A stretch of 64,000 nucleotides of DNA from NCBI GenBank assembly GCA_001464665.1, contig LNDP01000024.1:620001-684000 (forward strand), given 5' to 3'. Shown in pieces: positions 26,624 through 34,516 of this stretch. The first letter of the stretch is position 1, and the number at the start of each line of letters is the position of its first letter. This DNA comes from Acidobacteria bacterium Ga0074141 (GTDB lineage Bacteria > Acidobacteriota > Blastocatellia > Pyrinomonadales > Pyrinomonadaceae). The notes below the pieces were generated by a model. That model was not told where the DNA came from and made no database searches. It saw nothing but the letters and a program-made list of their open reading frames with translations. The position numbers were made by a program, and so were the translations under genes.

Positions 26624-28875
26624 ACCGAGACAACAATGCACTTCGAAGTCGGCGTAAAGCTCCGGCGGGCAAAGCTGCCGAGCGGTACGAGCGGGTTCGC
26701 CTCGGGGAAATAGGCCGCCGTGCAGCCGCGAGGGATCTTATAAGGCACGACCGTGAATCCGTGGACGTGCCGCTCGCCGTCCTCCCAAAAGCTCGTGATA
26801 TCGACGCGGTCGCCGCCAGCGAGCCCAAGCTCGGCGATGTCCTCCGCGTGCATAAAAATCACGCGGCGGCCGCCATCGATGCCGCGATAGCGGTCGTCGA
26901 GCCCGTAGATGGTCGTGTTGAATTGGTCATGCGAACGGATGGTCGTCATCAGCATTCGCCCAGGTGGAACCGTTGTGTATTCGAGTGGCGAGGGCCTGAA
27001 CAAAGCCTTGCCCGCAGGCGTCGGGAAGACACCGTCACGCGGCGGGCTCGGCAGATAAAATCCGCCGGGCTTTCTGATGCGTTGGTTGTAATTCTCAAAT
27101 CCCGGAACGACGCGCTCGATAGCGTCGCGAATCTTGTCGTAATCCGCCGCAAAGGCATGCCAATCAACGTTCGATCTTTCACCAAGCGTCGCCGCCGCCG
27201 GTTGGCAAACGATCCACACCTCGCTGCGGAGATGCTCCGACGCGGGCTCGAATATGCCCTTCGACATCTGCACGTTGAGCATCGTGCTCTCCGTCGAGAC
27301 GAACTGCTCTCCGTCTATCTCCGAGCGGCCTAGGCAGGGCAATATGAGCGACACCTTGCCGGGCGTGAGCGCCGTCCGGTTGAGCTTTGTGATCACCTGA
27401 ACGGTCAGGTCGCAGTTTTGCACCGCCGCGGAAACGGCCGCGGTGTCCGGCGAGGCGGCAACGAAATTGCCGCCCATAGCGAAAAAGACCTTCGCTTTTC
27501 CATCGCGCATAGTGGCGATGCTTTCGACCGTATTGAACCCGTCGCGTTCCGCTGTTTTGAAATCGAATTCGCGTTCGAGAGCCTGGCGAAAAGCGGGCGT
27601 CATTTTTTCTGCAATGCCCATTGTCCGGTCGCCCTGCACATTTGAATGCCCGCGAACAGGGCAAAGGCCCGCACCCGGCCGGCCGATCGCCCCGCGGAGC
27701 AGATGCAGATTGACGATGTCCTGGATCGTGGCGACCGCGGCCGTGTGCTGCGTAACTCCCATTGCCCAGCAGGTGATGAACGAGCGGGCCGCGATGATCA
27801 TCTCCGCCGCCTCTTCGATCTCGCCGCGAGTCAGCCCGGAGCCTTCAAGTATCGCGGCCCAATCGGTCGCGTCGAGCTCGGCCTCAAGCTCGGCAAAGCC
27901 CGCCGTTTTCTCCTCGATGAAGTTGCGGTCAAAGACGCTTCCGGGCTCGGCCCGCTCGCGTTCGAGCATTATCTTCATTAGCCCCTTCAGCACCGCCATG
28001 TCGCCGCCAATGCGGACGGGCAGGTGAAGGTCGGCAAGCTTCGACGGGCGTAAACCCAATACCGACAGCGGGTTGCCGTGTTGCGGGTTGGGATCGACAA
28101 AGCTCGTCAGCCCGACCTCGGGCAGCGGATTGATGGCGATCATCTTCGCCCCCGCCGCTTTCGCCGCGGCAAGCGAGGCGAGCATACGCGGGGCGTTCGT
28201 GCCCGGGTTTTGACCGATGACGATGACGAGATCTGTCTGCTCAAAATCCTCGAGCCTTATCGTCGCCTTGCCGAGCCCGATCGATTCAGCAAGCGCAACG
28301 CTCGTCGATTCATGGCACATGTTCGAGCAATCGGGCAGGTTGTTTGTGCCGAACTGCCGGACGAAAAGCTGATAGAGAAACGCGGCTTCATTTGACGTGC
28401 GGCCCGAGGTGTAAAAGATCGCCTCATCCGGCGTAGCGAGCGAGTTGAGTTTCTCAGCGACAAGGCCTATCGCCGCCTCCCAACTCACCGGCTCATAATG
28501 CGTCCCGCCTTCACGCAGTATCATCGGCTCGGTCAGCCGGCCCTTCGAATTGAGCCAAAAGTCACTCATCGCGGCGAGTTCTTCGACCGAATGCTCTGCG
28601 AAAAACTCGCGCCCGACCTTCTGCTTCGTCGCCTCATCGGCAAGAGCCTTTGCACCATTCTCGCAAAATTCGTTTATGGTGCGATTCTCAGGATCGGGCC
28701 AGGCGCATGACTGGCAGTCGATGCCGCCCTTTTGGTTGAGCCGCAGCATTCCGCGCGTCGCACGGATCGGTCCCATCTTCCCGTAAAGATGCCGAAGCGC
28801 GTTCGTAACGGCATGAATGCCCGCCGAGTTCTCCGGCGGCGGCGTTACTTTGAGCTTTTCATCTCGTTCCGTCAT
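26602..28875 (-). CDS. molybdopterin oxidoreductase, FdhF/YdeP-type formate dehydrogenase alpha-like
   Basis: 757 residues, the size of the FdhF/YdeP group. The molybdenum ligand is predicted to be Cys in SNMCHESTS, at the position of Sec140 of E. coli FdhF. The N-terminal Fe-S region has only C54, C57 and C71, the reduced cysteine set seen in YdeP relatives. Bis-MGD binding segments include VIVIGQNPGTNAPRML and CPVRGHSNVQGDRTMGI. fdhD, needed to sulfurate the Mo cofactor, lies directly upstream, supporting a formate dehydrogenase-like activity. No beta or gamma subunit is nearby, so the electron acceptor is unclear. The last residues SDEW and the TAA lie within repeat heptamers of element B. 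Confidence 0.88.
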   Translation of the reverse strand: MTERDEKLKVTPPPENSAGIHAVTNALRHLYGKMGPIRATRGMLRLNQKGGIDCQSCAWPDPENRTINEFCENGAKALADEATKQKVGREFFAEHSVEELAAMSDFWLNSKGRLTEPMILREGGTHYEPVSWEAAIGLVAEKLNSLATPDEAIFYTSGRTSNEAAFLYQLFVRQFGTNNLPDCSNMCHESTSVALAESIGLGKATIRLEDFEQTDLVIVIGQNPGTNAPRMLASLAAAKAAGAKMIAINPLPEVGLTSFVDPNPQHGNPLSVLGLRPSKLADLHLPVRIGGDMAVLKGLMKIMLERERAEPGSVFDRNFIEEKTAGFAELEAELDATDWAAILEGSGLTRGEIEEAAEMIIAARSFITCWAMGVTQHTAAVATIQDIVNLHLLRGAIGRPGAGLCPVRGHSNVQGDRTMGIAEKMTPAFRQALEREFDFKTAERDGFNTVESIATMRDGKAKVFFAMGGNFVAASPDTAAVSAAVQNCDLTVQVITKLNRTALTPGKVSLILPCLGRSEIDGEQFVSTESTMLNVQMSKGIFEPASEHLRSEVWIVCQPAAATLGERSNVDWHAFAADYDKIRDAIERVVPGFENYNQRIRKPGGFYLPSPPRDGVFPTPAGKALFRPSPLEYTTVPPGRMLMTTIRSHDQFNTTIYGLDDRYRGIDGGRRVIFMHAEDIAELGLAGGDRVDITSFWEDGERHVHGFTVVPYKIPRGCTAAYFPEANPLVPLGSFARRSFTPTSKCIVVSVAASDEW

Positions 28876-28885
28876 TCACAAATGA

Positions 28886-28960
28886 GCTTAAGGCTAACGG
28901 CTTACAGCTAAAAGCTTCAATTGAAATATAGCCGTAAGCCGTTAGCTATCAGCTATTAGC
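28886..28960. repeat. intercistronic short-word array, element C (5 + 5 facing heptamers)
   Basis: Five tandem heptamers GCTTAAG, GCTAACG, GCTTACA, GCTAAAA, GCTTCAA (28886-28920) face five heptamers ATATAGC, CGTAAGC, CGTTAGC, TATCAGC, TATTAGC (28926-28960). The centre is palindromic (TTCAATTGAA). The inner arms 28894-28910 and 28929-28945 pair at 16 of 17 positions. The fdhD stop codon lies inside the right array. Located between fdhD and the dehydrogenase gene. Confidence 0.9.
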
Positions 28961-29857
28961 AAGAATGCGTTCATTGCCGCAATAAACGTTGAACCGGCCA
29001 TCGCGGACGAAGCCGACAAGCGTCATCCCGTATTCGCGGGCAAGTTCGACGGCGAGGCTCGATGGCGCACCGACGGCGGCGAGGATCGGAATGCCGGCGA
29101 CGAGAGCTTTCTGGACAAGCTCGAAACTCGCACGGCCGCTGACGAGCAGGAGCTTGTCGGACAATGGTGTTTCGCCATCAAGGAACTTTCGGCCGATCAC
29201 CTTATCGAGCGCGTTGTGTCGTCCGACGTCCTCGCGGACGATGTCGAGCGTACCTTGCGAATCGAACAACGCCGAGGCATGGAGGCCGCCTGTGCGATCA
29301 AACACGTCTTGTGCCTCGCGGAGCTTGTTTGGCAGAGAGTGGATCAGGTCGGCTGATACGCGAAGCCCAGATTCGGCGATCGGCCGTGCCTCCGTACGAA
29401 GCGCGTCGATCGAAGATTTGCCGCAAACGCCGCAGCTTGATGTTGTGTAAAAATGCCGTTCGAGCTTTTTGAGGTCGACCGCCGAGGCATCGGTAAGATC
29501 GACGCGGATCGTGTTTGAGTTTATTGCCGCTGCACGGTCGAGCGTACCTTTGTTCGAGTCGATCTTCAGCCCGCAATGCCGGATCTGCCTTATCTGCTCC
29601 GGAGACTTGATCATGCCCTCGGTGAACAGAAACCCGGCGGCAAGCTCGGCATCTTCGCCCGGCGTCCGCATCGTGATCGAGACCGCACGATGCTTCGCGT
29701 CAGGAAACCCGAGGCGAATCTCAAGCGGCTCTTCTATCGCGAGATCGTCCAAGGCTTTCGCCCTCGATTCCCCAACAACGCGATGCACATCGGTTCGTGC
29801 CACAGAGTTCACCGAGGCCACTGAGGAATCGAACTTCATTTCCGCGGGACCGGCCAT
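28949..29857 (-). CDS. fdhD: formate dehydrogenase accessory sulfurtransferase
   Basis: About 302 residues from the ATG at 29857, which has CGGAG upstream. FdhD transfers sulfur from IscS to the Mo-bis-MGD cofactor of formate dehydrogenase. The core starts LAIEEPLEIRLGFP; the functional loop Cys pair is in TSSCGVCGKSS. Later motifs DRTGGLHASALFD, VREDVGRHNALDKVIG and VSGRASFELVQKA are family signatures. The first ~20 codons lie inside repeat element D and encode SVA/SVN/SVA triplets, so a downstream GTG at 29788 is a plausible true start. The stop lies within element C. Confidence 0.93.
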   Translation of the reverse strand: MAGPAEMKFDSSVASVNSVARTDVHRVVGESRAKALDDLAIEEPLEIRLGFPDAKHRAVSITMRTPGEDAELAAGFLFTEGMIKSPEQIRQIRHCGLKIDSNKGTLDRAAAINSNTIRVDLTDASAVDLKKLERHFYTTSSCGVCGKSSIDALRTEARPIAESGLRVSADLIHSLPNKLREAQDVFDRTGGLHASALFDSQGTLDIVREDVGRHNALDKVIGRKFLDGETPLSDKLLLVSGRASFELVQKALVAGIPILAAVGAPSSLAVELAREYGMTLVGFVRDGRFNVYCGNERILANS

Positions 29858-29889
29858 ATTAACTCCGTGCTCTCTGTGTGCTCTGTGGT
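29799..29889. repeat. intercistronic short-word array, element D (3 + 3 facing nonamers)
   Basis: GCCACAGAG, TTCACCGAG, GCCACTGAG (29799-29825) face CTCCGTGCT, CTCTGTGTG, CTCTGTGGT (29863-29889), reverse-complement words on the same 9-bp grid. It begins 9 bp after the fumarylacetoacetase stop and covers the start region of fdhD. Confidence 0.85.
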
Positions 29890-29898
29890 AAAAATGCC

Positions 29899-31236
29899 TT
29901 AATCTGCAGGGAGGATGCGTCCGCGGCATTCGCCTAAGCCGATACGGCGAAAACCCTCGCGTTCGCAAAAGCCTTTCATTATCACTTCGTCGCCGTCCTC
30001 GAGAAACCGCCGCTGTTCGCCGGATGGCAGATCGATCGGCTCGGTCCCACGCCAGGTCATTTCGAGCAGGCAGCCACGTTCGCTCTTTTCTTTCCCGCTC
30101 ACCGTGCCGGTCGCCATCAGATCGCCGGTTTGCAGGTTGCATCCGTTCGAGGCGTGGTGCGTCAGCATCTGGCCGATCGTCCAGTAGAGGTCCTTCGGGT
30201 TCGACCGCGATAGCAGATGCGGCTCGATGTTCTCATTCCGCATCTTTTCCGTCTGGATGTAAACTTCGAGATTGATATCGAGCCCGCCGAGCTTCTGGTT
30301 CTGCTCGTCGCTGAGATATTCAAGCGGCTGCGGATCGTCCGGGTCGCGCTCGAAGGCCGGTGTGCGAAACGGTGCAAGTGCCTCCATTGTAACGACATAC
30401 GGCGAAATGGTCGTCGCAAAGCTCTTCGAAAGAAACGGCCCCAGCGGCTGGTATTCCCAGGCCTGCATGTCGCGTGCCGACCAATCATTCACCAGGCAAA
30501 CGCCGAAAATATGCTCCTCGGCTTCGCTGATATTTATCGGCTCCCCAAGCTCATTTCCCTTGCCGACAAAGAACCCGAGCTCCATCTCGTAATCTAGATT
30601 TTTCGCCGGGATGAAGACCGGCGGCTTTTCCGCATCGCTCCGGTTCTGGCCCCGCGGCCGCTTGATATCGGTTCCTGATATCACAATCGAAGACGCCCGC
30701 CCGTGATACCCGATCGGAATATATTTATAGTTTGGCAACAAAGGATTATCCGGCCGAAACATAGACCCCACATTCGTCGCGTGATAGATCGAGCAGTAGA
30801 AATCGGTATAGTCGCCAATGTTTAATGGAGTTCCTAGAATACGAATCTCATCGCATCGATGAAGGTTTCGCTCAACCACCGTCCGCTCATCAGCCGTTGC
30901 GTCCTCCGAAAGTAATTGAACTAGCCTACTGCGAAGCCGCGACCTGGCCGATCCCGGGATAGCCGCCAAAGAGTAAATTGCCGATTCGTTAAACCAATCT
31001 TCCGCGTCGGCGATGGTGTCGAACAATCCGGCTTCGGAGCAAGCGTCGAGATTCAGGAAACAGTCACCGATAATCACGCCGATGTTATACCGACTCCAGC
31101 CGCCATCGATCGCGCTATCCGAGGTATCCGCTACGGTGAACGGCAGATTCTGTATAGGAAAATCCGTATTCGGATCGTTGGCAGATTCGACCCAGCTCTT
31201 CAAATTCGGGTCATGTGTTTCGTTTATCTCGTACAT
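29899..31236 (-). CDS. fahA: fumarylacetoacetase
   Basis: 445 residues, normal for FAH. It hydrolyses fumarylacetoacetate to fumarate and acetoacetate, the last step of tyrosine/homogentisate breakdown. The N-terminal SH3-like domain (about 1-125) includes GVIIGDCFLNLDA; the catalytic domain contains DYTDFYCSIYHATNVG, PIGYHGRASSIVISGT, EMELGFFVGKGNELG, LVNDWSARDMQAWEYQPLGPF (in parts) and GDLMATGTVSG, with the Ca/Mg-binding Asp/Glu residues. No other tyrosine-pathway gene is adjacent. No Shine-Dalgarno is visible; repeat element E ends 11 bp before the ATG. Confidence 0.95.
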   Translation of the reverse strand: MYEINETHDPNLKSWVESANDPNTDFPIQNLPFTVADTSDSAIDGGWSRYNIGVIIGDCFLNLDACSEAGLFDTIADAEDWFNESAIYSLAAIPGSARSRLRSRLVQLLSEDATADERTVVERNLHRCDEIRILGTPLNIGDYTDFYCSIYHATNVGSMFRPDNPLLPNYKYIPIGYHGRASSIVISGTDIKRPRGQNRSDAEKPPVFIPAKNLDYEMELGFFVGKGNELGEPINISEAEEHIFGVCLVNDWSARDMQAWEYQPLGPFLSKSFATTISPYVVTMEALAPFRTPAFERDPDDPQPLEYLSDEQNQKLGGLDINLEVYIQTEKMRNENIEPHLLSRSNPKDLYWTIGQMLTHHASNGCNLQTGDLMATGTVSGKEKSERGCLLEMTWRGTEPIDLPSGEQRRFLEDGDEVIMKGFCEREGFRRIGLGECRGRILPAD

Positions 31237-31247
31237 ATATTTTTAAG

Positions 31248-31313
31248 CCCACGAAAGGCACGTAATTCACGAAAACCGATGATCACTTTCGTGATGTTCG
31301 TGTTTTTCGTGGG
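31248..31313. repeat. intercistronic short-word array, element E (3 + 3 facing 9-bp units)
   Basis: CACGAAA, CACGTAA, CACGAAA start at 31250, 31259 and 31268; TTTCGTG, GTTCGTG, TTTCGTG start at 31287, 31296 and 31305. Each arm therefore has three units at exactly 9-bp steps and the arms are reverse complements; the outermost CCCACGAAA and TTTCGTGGG pair perfectly. It lies between two minus-strand genes. Confidence 0.9.
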
Positions 31314-31320
31314 AACTTTT

Positions 31321-32238
31321 TCAAAGCAATCCCATTGCGCGGAGGTCTTCTGCGGGTTCGTCGAATGAGCACGAGCCAAAGGAGATCATCCCGCGGGTGC
31401 GAAGAAGTTTGAGGTGAGCGGTCGTCAGGAAGTATTCGCTTCGCCATGCGACGCCGGCTTCGCTAAAAGAAAATACCTCTTCAAACTCCTCTTCCATAAG
31501 CTCCTCGAGCAACGATGGCCGGTAGCTCTCGCGGGCAAATGCCGTCATCAGCAGCATATTGAGAAAGCCGTGCATCGCACCGCGGGGCGCGTCCGCGGCA
31601 TAGGTCAGCGGCTTAAAGCAGCGGAGCGGATGGTGCAGCCCGGCGGTCGCCTTGAAGGGCACGTTCGCCGCCATACAGCTTCTTACAAATCGGATTATCT
31701 CGCGAGATGTCGGAAAGTCCGCCGGTGTCACACCGCCGGTACGCATCTTCGCCCGCTGTTTATGGGCGGCAAGCGACATCACAAGGTCAACAAATTCATC
31801 GCCGGTTGCGATCTCAAAAAATGCCGTCAGCCCCTCGGGCAGGATCGCAACGGTGTTCTCTATCTTCGAAACGGTCGTCGCCTTTACCTCAAGCGTATCA
31901 ATGATCGCCCGGCCCTCGTTGTCGCGGTTGAAATCGTTGACGGCCTTGATGGTCGCCGTGATGTCCTCGCCCGAGAGAGCGCTCAGCCGCCAAGGCAAAG
32001 CAGAGCCGCCGGAGAGCAAGTCACGAGAGCATTCGAGAAACTCGTCTAGCCGTGCCGTCGGCACCACAAACCGGCCCATCATCCAGCCGAGTTCGCCGCT
32101 ACGGTAGGCCGCATAATTGACGACGGCCTCCTGCATCGAAAGCTGCGAGGGTGGAAAAAGCCCGGCGTAGTCGATCAGATCATCAAGCAGCGTTTTTACG
32201 GAATCAACGGGTTTTACGGGTTCGGCGGCGGCGTTCAT
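31321..32238 (-). CDS. conserved-looking hypothetical protein, 305 aa
   Basis: 305 residues, no signal peptide and no membrane helix, so cytosolic. A GGAAAGAG site precedes the ATG. Sequence blocks that look constrained are LLDDLIDYAGLFPPSQLSM, ETRFVVPTARLDEF-like 'GRFVVPTARLDEF', 'PFKATAGLHHPLR' and 'GMISFGSCSFDEPAEDLRAMGLL'. The alternation of strands and helices in the middle suggests an alpha/beta barrel, but I recognise no family. It is divergent from ruvC and lies first in the minus-strand run leading to fahA, fdhD and the dehydrogenase. Confidence 0.75.
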   Translation of the reverse strand: MNAAAEPVKPVDSVKTLLDDLIDYAGLFPPSQLSMQEAVVNYAAYRSGELGWMMGRFVVPTARLDEFLECSRDLLSGGSALPWRLSALSGEDITATIKAVNDFNRDNEGRAIIDTLEVKATTVSKIENTVAILPEGLTAFFEIATGDEFVDLVMSLAAHKQRAKMRTGGVTPADFPTSREIIRFVRSCMAANVPFKATAGLHHPLRCFKPLTYAADAPRGAMHGFLNMLLMTAFARESYRPSLLEELMEEEFEEVFSFSEAGVAWRSEYFLTTAHLKLLRTRGMISFGSCSFDEPAEDLRAMGLL

Positions 32239-32374
32239 CTCTTTCCAGGCAGTCTATTCGGTATAATTCGCAATGATACGGATTGCCCTCGGCTTTTACA
32301 AACGCGTTGCAATTTGGCTGCCTTCTTGCCTCGCACCCGGCTTTCAGTTATCTTTCTAAGGATTTTTGAGTAAT

Positions 32375-32875
32375 ATGCGTGTTTTAGGTATCGATCCGGG
32401 AAGCGAAACTCTCGGCTGGGGTGTGGTCGAGGGCTCGGGCTCGAAGTACACTTCGGTTGCCTTCGGCACGGTCCGCTCAAAAAGCCGCGATGCTTTTTCA
32501 AAGCGGCTGATGGGCATTTATGCCGGAGTCGCCGAGGTCATTGATGCCCATTCGCCGGACGTTCTCTCGATCGAGGAAGCCTTTTATGCGACGAATGTCA
32601 GCGTCGCGATGAAACTCGGACAGGTCCGCGGTGTCGTGCTCCTGCTTGCCGAGCAGCGTGGGCTGGCGATCGCCGAGTATGCCCCGCGGTTGATAAAGCA
32701 AACGGTCGTCGGCTACGGTAATGCCGAAAAGCACCAGGTCGGCGAGATGGTAAAGATATTGCTCGGGCTCCGCACTGTCCCGAAACCGCACGATGCCGCC
32801 GATGCTTTAGCAACGGCCATCTGCCATTTCCACCATGCCGGAGCCGCCGCCCGAATATTGAAGCAAAGCTTATGA
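32375..32875 (+). CDS. ruvC: Holliday junction resolvase RuvC
   Basis: 166 residues from the ATG at 32375 (a TTG three codons upstream is unnecessary). RuvC is a dimeric endonuclease that cuts four-way DNA junctions. The RNase H-like fold shows D7 in VLGIDPG, the acidic pair in LSIEEAFYATNVSVAMKLGQ (E67/E68), and the C-terminal KPHDAADALATAICH with catalytic His and Asp. ruvA and ruvB are not in the window. The following gene starts in an ATGA overlap. Confidence 0.95.
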   Translation: MRVLGIDPGSETLGWGVVEGSGSKYTSVAFGTVRSKSRDAFSKRLMGIYAGVAEVIDAHSPDVLSIEEAFYATNVSVAMKLGQVRGVVLLLAEQRGLAIAEYAPRLIKQTVVGYGNAEKHQVGEMVKILLGLRTVPKPHDAADALATAICHFHHAGAAARILKQSL

Positions 32876-33612
32876 AAACTGCTCTCCTGCTGCTACTTCT
32901 TTGTTTATTCACCTTCACCGCCGAGGCCCAACGGCGCCCTCGTGGCGGTGCTGCCCAAGCCCCCGAGGTCGGTAAGACCGCGGTCGTGATGGATGAGACG
33001 ATCTCCGTGCTCCGCGATAAGCCGAGCCTATTCGCCAATGCTGTCCAGCGGATGCGGCGCGGCCGCGTGGTGAAGATACTCGGTGTTGCCGAGGCAGATG
33101 GCGTGCGGTTCTTCCGCGTCTCGGCGGTGCCGCCGGCGGCGGGTTGGTTGCAGGCGGATTCGGTCTTCGGTAAATTTCGTCCGGCGGATGAGGAACGCTT
33201 TGTCTCGCTCATTCAGGCATCGAGCGGCTTTGAGCAGGTCGAGCTCGCGACCCATTTTCTGAAGCTCTACTCGCTGTCGCGTTTCCGCCCGGCGGTGCTT
33301 TTGCTTTACGGCGATCTGCTCGAGGACGCCGCCACCCGCCTCAGCCGCGACGCCAATAACCGGCTCGACCGCCGCGAGATGGCCGCCTCGGGAGCACCGG
33401 TCCACAGCTACTATCTCAACTTCGTAAGCCTCGACCGATACCGTCGGCTCGGCATCCGCTTCGTCTTCAATTCATCGACGCGGCGGTTCCATTACGACGG
33501 CGAATCGTGGGCCGAGGTCGTCCGAAAACACGCGGCGAGCCCCGAAACTGCCGAAGCCCAAAAGCGGCTTGATTCGTTGAAAGAAAAAATGGAAAGGACG
33601 GAGTCGCGTTAG
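32872..33612 (+). CDS. secreted SH3-like domain protein
   Basis: 246 residues. Signal peptide ALLLLLLCLFTFTAEA, cleaved before QRRPRGG. Residues about 35-95 look like a bacterial SH3 domain (VVMDETISVLRDKPSLFANAVQRMRRGR ... GVRFFRVSAVPPAAGWLQADSV). A helical C-terminal half of unknown type follows. SH3-like domains of this kind often bind cell-wall peptides. It overlaps the ruvC stop by 4 bp (ATGA) and its own 3' end overlaps psuG by 4 bp on the other strand. Confidence 0.78.
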   Translation: MKTALLLLLLCLFTFTAEAQRRPRGGAAQAPEVGKTAVVMDETISVLRDKPSLFANAVQRMRRGRVVKILGVAEADGVRFFRVSAVPPAAGWLQADSVFGKFRPADEERFVSLIQASSGFEQVELATHFLKLYSLSRFRPAVLLLYGDLLEDAATRLSRDANNRLDRREMAASGAPVHSYYLNFVSLDRYRRLGIRFVFNSSTRRFHYDGESWAEVVRKHAASPETAEAQKRLDSLKEKMERTESR

Positions 33613-34499
33613 AGAGCGACGGCGATCTCGGCCGCGACGCGGGCGTTCGATTCAAGCAATGCAATGTTTGCCTGCATCGTCCGGCCAGAGCTTTTTGCGG
33701 CAAGCTCGGTGAGCAGGAAAGGAGTCACGGCCTTGCCTGTGATGCGTTTTGCCGCCGCCTCTTTCAACGCATCGGCGATCAAACGCTCGGCCTCGGCCCG
33801 CGGAAATTCATCCGCCTCCGGCACGGGATTGACGACAATCAACGCCTGAGAAAGCCCAAGCTCGCCGCGTGCCTCTGCGATCTTCGCCACGTCCGAGGCC
33901 TTCTCGAGCCGGACGTCCACACCGAGTCCGCTCGAACGCGAAAAGAACGCCGGGAATTCGCTGCACCGCCAGCCTATGACCGGCACGCCATGCGTCTCGA
34001 GCCATTCGCGGGTCGCGGCCAGGTCGAGCACCGCCTTTGCACCGGAGCAGACTACGATTATCGGATTCGCAGCAAGCTGAGGAAGGTCGGCGGAAATGTC
34101 GGAAAGCCCGCCGCGGTGGACACCGCCGATGCCGCCGGTCGCAAAAACGCGGATGCCTGCATTGCGGGCGATGAAAGCGGTCGTTGCAACCGTGGTCGCG
34201 CAATCGAGCTTGCCGGCAATTGCGATCGCAAGGTCGCGGATCGAGGCCTTGCGGACGCTTTCCGACTTGGCAAGATGTTCGAGTTCCTCGCGGGTGAGCC
34301 CCGCCTTTATCCGCCCGCCGAGAATGGCAACGGTCGCCGGGATCGCTCCCGCCTCGCGGACGATGCTTTCGAGCTTTAGCGCCGTTTCGATGTTTTGCGG
34401 ATATGGAAGCCCTTGGGCGATAACGGTCGATTCGAGCGCGACTATCGGGCGGTCGAAGTGGACCGCTCCGGAGACCTCATCGCTAAGATCGATCCTCAT
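33609..34499 (-). CDS. psuG: pseudouridine-5'-phosphate glycosidase
   Basis: 296 residues, typical of PsuG. It reversibly splits pseudouridine 5'-phosphate into uracil and ribose 5-phosphate. Family motifs: VALESTVIAQGLPYPQNIETAL, ATVAILGGRIKAGL, TVATTAFIARNAGIRVFATGGIGGVHR and RSSGLGVDVRLE (each in part), including the catalytic Lys/Glu-bearing segments. The kinase partner psuK is not adjacent. It is the last gene of a rnc-lepB-psuG run (17 bp after lepB). Confidence 0.94.
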   Translation of the reverse strand: MRIDLSDEVSGAVHFDRPIVALESTVIAQGLPYPQNIETALKLESIVREAGAIPATVAILGGRIKAGLTREELEHLAKSESVRKASIRDLAIAIAGKLDCATTVATTAFIARNAGIRVFATGGIGGVHRGGLSDISADLPQLAANPIIVVCSGAKAVLDLAATREWLETHGVPVIGWRCSEFPAFFSRSSGLGVDVRLEKASDVAKIAEARGELGLSQALIVVNPVPEADEFPRAEAERLIADALKEAAAKRITGKAVTPFLLTELAAKSSGRTMQANIALLESNARVAAEIAVAL

Positions 34500-34516
34500 T
34501 AGTGAATGCGGGAAAA

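Noticed and set aside
28886-28960. Element C as an ordinary intrinsic terminator of fdhD
   Set aside because: The stem is AT-rich and phased in heptamers, the loop is long and no T run follows on the minus strand.
29858-30142. N-terminal extension of FdhD to 30142
   Set aside because: It would overlap the end of fumarylacetoacetase by more than 200 bp and has no protein-like sequence.
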